Source of the DNA: Entomomonas sp964395065
Lineage (GTDB): Bacteria > Pseudomonadota > Gammaproteobacteria > Pseudomonadales > Pseudomonadaceae
Direction: 5' to 3'
Assembly: GCA_964395065.1 (NCBI GenBank)
Contig: CAYNAM010000088.1
Span: 1-10,655, forward strand
DNA: 10,655 nucleotides
Part shown: positions 8,047 to 10,655 of the stretch, in pieces
Layout of the letters: every line of letters starts with the position of its first letter
Position numbering within the stretch: the first letter of the stretch is position 1
Made by a program: the position numbers and the translations under genes
The notes under the pieces: model-generated
What the model saw: the letters and a program-made list of their open reading frames with translations, nothing else
Database searches by the model: none
What the model was told of the DNA's origin: nothing

Positions 8047-8999
8047 GAGCGCCCTCCCTCATTTTTTTGCAACTTCATCAAAAATAACTTAGAACATGAC
8101 AATACTAAGAAAGTAATAAAGAATAAAATCAAACCTAAATAAACTAATGATGACTGGTGAAGCCCTGGACTCGCCTCAGCAAACTCATTAGCCAAAACAG
8201 AAGTAATACTATTTGCCGCTTCAAATAATGAAGCAGATTCAAGCTGATTCATATTACCAATCATAAAAGTTACAGCCATGGTTTCACCTAGTGCTCGACC
8301 TAGCCCCAACATAATACCACCAACAACCCCCGCTTTTGTATAAGGGAATATAATGTTCCAAATAACTTCCCATGTAGTAGAGCCTAAACCATAAGCAGAC
8401 TCTTTTAATAAGGGGGGCGTTATTTCAAAAACATCGCGCATAACAGAGGCAATAAATGGAATAATCATAATAGCCAGAATAATTCCAGCAGGGAAAATAC
8501 CTATTCCAACAGGATACCCCGAAACAAGCGCCCCAAGATATGGGACTCCTTCCAGTAAGGACTGCAATGGTATCTGTACATACTCAGCCAATAAAGGGCC
8601 AAACACTAAAAGCCCCCACATACCATACACAATCGAGGGAATCGCTGCTAATAATTCAATAGCAGTACCTAGTGGTTTTTTTAACCAATTAGGCGCTAGT
8701 TCTGTTAAAAACACAGCAATTCCAAAACTAACAGGGACTGCTATAATTAGCGCGATAGCTGAGGTAGCTATCGTGCCATAAATCATGACTAAGGCACCGT
8801 ACTTATTTTGTATAGGATCCCACTCATTAGTCCAAAGAAAACTAAACCCAAACTCTTTAAATGCTGGCCAAGCGCCAATAATAAGAGAAATAATGATGCC
8901 TGCTAACATAACCAATGTTAAAACGGTGGCACCACGAAATAAACCTGCAAAAACAGCATCCCCATAACGGGAATGCTTTCTATTAAGGGTAGTTCGCAT
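8043..8999 (-). CDS. pstC: Phosphate ABC transporter permease PstC
   Basis: Partner channel subunit to PstA. The 318 residues (E. coli PstC has 319) hold about six membrane helices, starting at about 21-43, the EAA-type docking loop LKESAYGLGSTTWEVIW (198-214), and GLGRALGETMAVTF (232-245) with R235, the residue type needed for transport in E. coli PstC. The C-terminus MKLQKNEGGRS is like its enterobacterial relatives. The start is uncertain. ATG 8999 gives the family-like N-terminus but lies 13 nt from AAGGAG (plus-strand 9013-9018). TTG 9011 would add four residues (MIIH) but is only 1 nt from it. I prefer ATG. The gap to pstS is 33 nt, with no clear hairpin. Confidence 0.94.
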   Translation of the reverse strand: MRTTLNRKHSRYGDAVFAGLFRGATVLTLVMLAGIIISLIIGAWPAFKEFGFSFLWTNEWDPIQNKYGALVMIYGTIATSAIALIIAVPVSFGIAVFLTELAPNWLKKPLGTAIELLAAIPSIVYGMWGLLVFGPLLAEYVQIPLQSLLEGVPYLGALVSGYPVGIGIFPAGIILAIMIIPFIASVMRDVFEITPPLLKESAYGLGSTTWEVIWNIIFPYTKAGVVGGIMLGLGRALGETMAVTFMIGNMNQLESASLFEAANSITSVLANEFAEASPGLHQSSLVYLGLILFFITFLVLSCSKLFLMKLQKNEGGRS

Positions 9000-9012
9000 A
9001 TGTATTATCAAT

Positions 9013-9018
9013 CTCCTT
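9013..9018 (-). promoter_or_regulatory. Ribosome binding site of pstC with unusual spacing
   Basis: A strong AAGGAG (minus strand) lies 1 nt from an in-frame TTG (9011), 7 nt from an in-frame ATA (9005) and 13 nt from the ATG (8999). No standard start codon has the usual spacing of 5-9 nt, so the true start of pstC is open. Confidence 0.55.
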
Positions 9019-9032
9019 AATACACAAGCTAA

Positions 9033-10067
9033 TTAATAATTAATGGCTTTGTTTGTTTTAGCATCCACCACTTTTGACCAACTTTGACGAATCGTTTTCT
9101 TGACACTTGCAGGGAAAGGCACATAATCTAATGCAATAGCCTCTTCATCACCTTTCTCAAAAGCCCAATTAAAGAATGTTAAAGTTGCTTCAATCCCACT
9201 AACATCTTCTGGTTTTTGGTACACTAAAATATATGTCGCTGTCGATAATGGCCATGCATTAGCACCTTTTGCATTGGTCATGTCTTGAGCAAATGTTTTC
9301 TCCCAATCTATTCCTTCAGCAGCTGCTTTAAAACTCTCATCATTAGGCGTAATAAAATTACCTGCCGCGTTTTGTAATGCTACATAACTCATATTATTTT
9401 GCTTAGCATAGGCATACTCAACAAACCCTATAGAATTAGGCAAACGCATAACATAAGTAGAAACACCCTCATTTCCCTTGCCACCTACGCCCACAGGCCA
9501 TTTAACAGCAGCGCCTGCTCCCACATTTTTCTTCCAGTCATCACTGACTTTAGCCAAATAAGAAGTAAAAACGAAACTTGTACCTGAACCATCAGCACGA
9601 CGAACAACTGTAATCTTTGCTTTAGGTAAATTTAATGTGGGGTTTAATTTTTTTATTGCCTCATCATCCCAATGGGTAATTTTACCCAAATAAATATCAG
9701 CTAAGACATCCCCTGTTAACTTTAACTGGCCTTGTTGAACACCTTTAATATTCACAACAGGAACAACACCACCAATTACGGTAGGGAACTGAACAAGACC
9801 TTCTTTTGCCAACTCCTCATCAGATAATGGTGCATCAGACGCTCCAAAGTCAACAGTTTTTGCAATGATCTGTTTTACACCCGCACTCGACCCGATAGAC
9901 TGATAATTCACTCGATTTCCAGTCTCTTTATGATAGGTATCAGCCCACTTTGAGTAGATAGGTGCAGGAAAAGAGGCGCCAGCACCTGTCATATCTTTGG
10001 CGACAGAAGGTAAACTCACCAACAAAGAAGCTAACCCCAAAACTTTCAAACACGCAACTATTTTCAT
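9033..10067 (-). CDS. pstS: Periplasmic phosphate-binding protein PstS
   Basis: Captures inorganic phosphate in the periplasm and delivers it to PstCA. It has 344 residues (E. coli PstS has 346). The signal peptide MKIVACLKVLGLASLLVSLP ends in SVA, with likely cleavage after A23. It is followed by the family N-terminus TGAGASFPAPIYSKWADTYH (27-46). Ligand-binding segments are present: S32/F33, SIGSSAG (57-63), GASD with D78, and RADGSGTSF with R157, S161, G162 and T163. The start is ATG 10067, which gives a proper signal peptide. Upstream on the minus strand there is a doubled GAGGTA (plus-strand 10077-10088), the nearer copy about 11 nt from the ATG. A longer frame from 10157 would code through the Pho box and is rejected. 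It is the first gene of the operon and, in characterised Pho systems, the most strongly induced. Confidence 0.96.
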   Translation of the reverse strand: MKIVACLKVLGLASLLVSLPSVAKDMTGAGASFPAPIYSKWADTYHKETGNRVNYQSIGSSAGVKQIIAKTVDFGASDAPLSDEELAKEGLVQFPTVIGGVVPVVNIKGVQQGQLKLTGDVLADIYLGKITHWDDEAIKKLNPTLNLPKAKITVVRRADGSGTSFVFTSYLAKVSDDWKKNVGAGAAVKWPVGVGGKGNEGVSTYVMRLPNSIGFVEYAYAKQNNMSYVALQNAAGNFITPNDESFKAAAEGIDWEKTFAQDMTNAKGANAWPLSTATYILVYQKPEDVSGIEATLTFFNWAFEKGDEEAIALDYVPFPASVKKTIRQSWSKVVDAKTNKAINY

Positions 10068-10096
10068 AATATCTACTACCTCTACCTCAATAAGTA

Positions 10097-10140
10097 ATTT
10101 TAAAATAGCATGACAGAGTTTTATGACAGTATTATGACAA
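10097..10140 (-). promoter_or_regulatory. Pho box and promoter of the pst-pho operon
   Basis: On the minus strand TTGTCAT (10140-10134), AATA and CTGTCAT (10129-10123) form a canonical 18-bp Pho box: two 7-bp direct repeats 11 bp apart, close to the CTGTCAT consensus for PhoB. A third perfect CTGTCAT (10116-10110) follows 13 bp further on, two bases out of phase. Downstream are -10-like TATTTT (10107-10102, part of TGCTATTTT) and TAAAAT (10102-10097). As in known PhoB-dependent promoters, the PhoB site takes the place of a -35 box. The repeats face pstS, so the operon should be induced by phosphate starvation and autoregulated through phoB. Confidence 0.9.
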
Positions 10141-10174
10141 TAACAGGATATTTTCATATTTTTTAATAATGGCT

Positions 10175-10203
10175 TTAAAAAAGTAACTGTATCTGTTTAT
10201 AAT
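10175..10203 (+). promoter_or_regulatory. Sigma-70-type promoter for the divergent lipoprotein gene
   Basis: A perfect -10 TATAAT (10198-10203) is preceded by a 17-bp spacer and a 4/6 -35 match TTAAAA (10175-10180). It would give a short leader of about 30 nt before the ATG at 10240. Confidence 0.6.
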
Positions 10204-10239
10204 CACAGAAGATTTATATTAAATGAATTAAGTTACTCA

Positions 10240-10655
10240 ATGTATTATCAGTTAAAAAAGATTGTTTTTATCTCTATTGCTTATAGTTTATCTTTTCTAG
10301 TTGGCTGCCAAACTAATTTTAGTGATGCCGATTTAAAACGTGAAGAACTTATCACTAATCATAGCAATATGGGAGCAGGAGAGCTACTACAAACCGATGC
10401 AAATCGTGTAACAACTATTGCAATGCGCAATAATCTGCACAGCTTATATAACCTGCTTGAAAAGCTTTATAAACGCAACCCTCGCGAATGGCGAAAAACA
10501 TCCGCCTCTCTTGAGAATGCCAGAAAGCTAGTGTTTGATATCATTGAAAATGATCAGTCCTTCCCTGGCTTAAATAGCAAAAAAAGTATCGATGCGCTCT
10601 ATACTTCAATGAATCCTGATTTCACAGGTGATCGTGCAGGAGCATTTATTTATGG
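10240..10655 (+). CDS. Putative lipoprotein of unknown function, 5' part only
   Basis: I do not recognise a characterised family. The visible 138 residues begin with a lipoprotein signal peptide: a short basic start (MYYQLKK), a hydrophobic core and the lipobox LVGC, with lipidated C23. Q at +2 and T at +3 would favour outer-membrane delivery by the Lol rule. The mature part looks largely helical and soluble. It includes an uninterrupted stretch, LEKLYKRNPREWRK (about 81-94), that has the look of a conserved motif, and ends with GDRAGAFIYG at the window edge. No stop is reached. The ATG is the only start giving this signal peptide; an upstream ATG at 10223 is closed at once by TAA. The ribosome binding site is weak. 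It is divergent from pstS across 172 bases, but no Pho box faces it, so a phosphate role is only a guess. Confidence 0.75.
   Translation, partial: MYYQLKKIVFISIAYSLSFLVGCQTNFSDADLKREELITNHSNMGAGELLQTDANRVTTIAMRNNLHSLYNLLEKLYKRNPREWRKTSASLENARKLVFDIIENDQSFPGLNSKKSIDALYTSMNPDFTGDRAGAFIY

Noticed and set aside
9032..9045. AT-only palindrome (TTAAT-T-ATTAA) at the end of pstS as a processing or terminator hairpin
   Set aside because: It is a weak AT-only stem with no T tract, overlapping the stop codon; a chance match in AT-rich DNA is likely.
10068..10157. N-terminal extension of pstS by 30 codons
   Set aside because: It would code through the Pho box and promoter, and the signal peptide begins at ATG 10067.
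10187..10199. CTGTATCTGTTTA on the plus strand as a Pho box for the lipoprotein gene
   Set aside because: The CTGT repeats are 6 bp apart instead of 11 and degenerate outside CTGT; they also fall inside the -35/-10 spacer.
1..10655. Novel defence, mobile or CRISPR-type system
   Set aside because: Every gene but the last belongs to a well-known family; there are no repeat arrays, transposases, tRNA genes or attachment-site-like duplications.

Overview
The window comes from an AT-rich proteobacterial chromosome. PstS, PstC, PhoB and EmrA read like beta- or gammaproteobacterial versions. The gene order pstS-pstC-pstA-pstB-phoU-phoB-phoR is the layout I know from Betaproteobacteria; Escherichia coli keeps phoBR apart from pstSCAB-phoU. 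The low GC argues for an AT-rich lineage of that group or a gammaproteobacterium with the same order. I cannot name the genus from sequence alone.

Layout: (1) Bases 1-818, + strand, hold the 3' two thirds of an FMN-dependent L-lactate dehydrogenase (lldD), followed by a 10-bp-stem hairpin that looks like its terminator. (2) Bases 819-956 hold that hairpin and a cluster of TAGAC-type inverted repeats, a likely operator/promoter region. (3) Bases 957-3702, + strand, hold an emrB-emrA pair: a 14-helix DHA2 drug:H+ antiporter and its periplasmic adaptor. (4) Bases 3695-10067, - strand, hold a compact phosphate operon, read from right to left as pstS, pstC, pstA, pstB, phoU, phoB, phoR. Its end overlaps the end of emrA tail to tail by 8 bp. 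(5) Bases 10068-10239 are a divergent promoter region with a PhoB-binding Pho box facing pstS and a sigma-70-like promoter facing right. (6) From base 10240, + strand, there is the start of a lipoprotein gene of unknown function, cut by the window end.

How the genes work together: PstS captures phosphate in the periplasm, PstC/PstA form the channel and PstB drives import. PhoU relays transporter status to the kinase PhoR, and PhoR controls PhoB. PhoB should in turn bind the Pho box before pstS and autoregulate the whole operon, since no other convincing promoter lies between the seven genes. EmrAB would need an outer-membrane TolC-type partner that is not encoded here. All of this is core or common accessory metabolism. 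I found no defence system, mobile element, CRISPR or RNA gene. The points worth a second look are small: the off-phase third Pho half-site, PhoR's TTG start and single-helix anchor, the emr operator repeats and the unknown lipoprotein.
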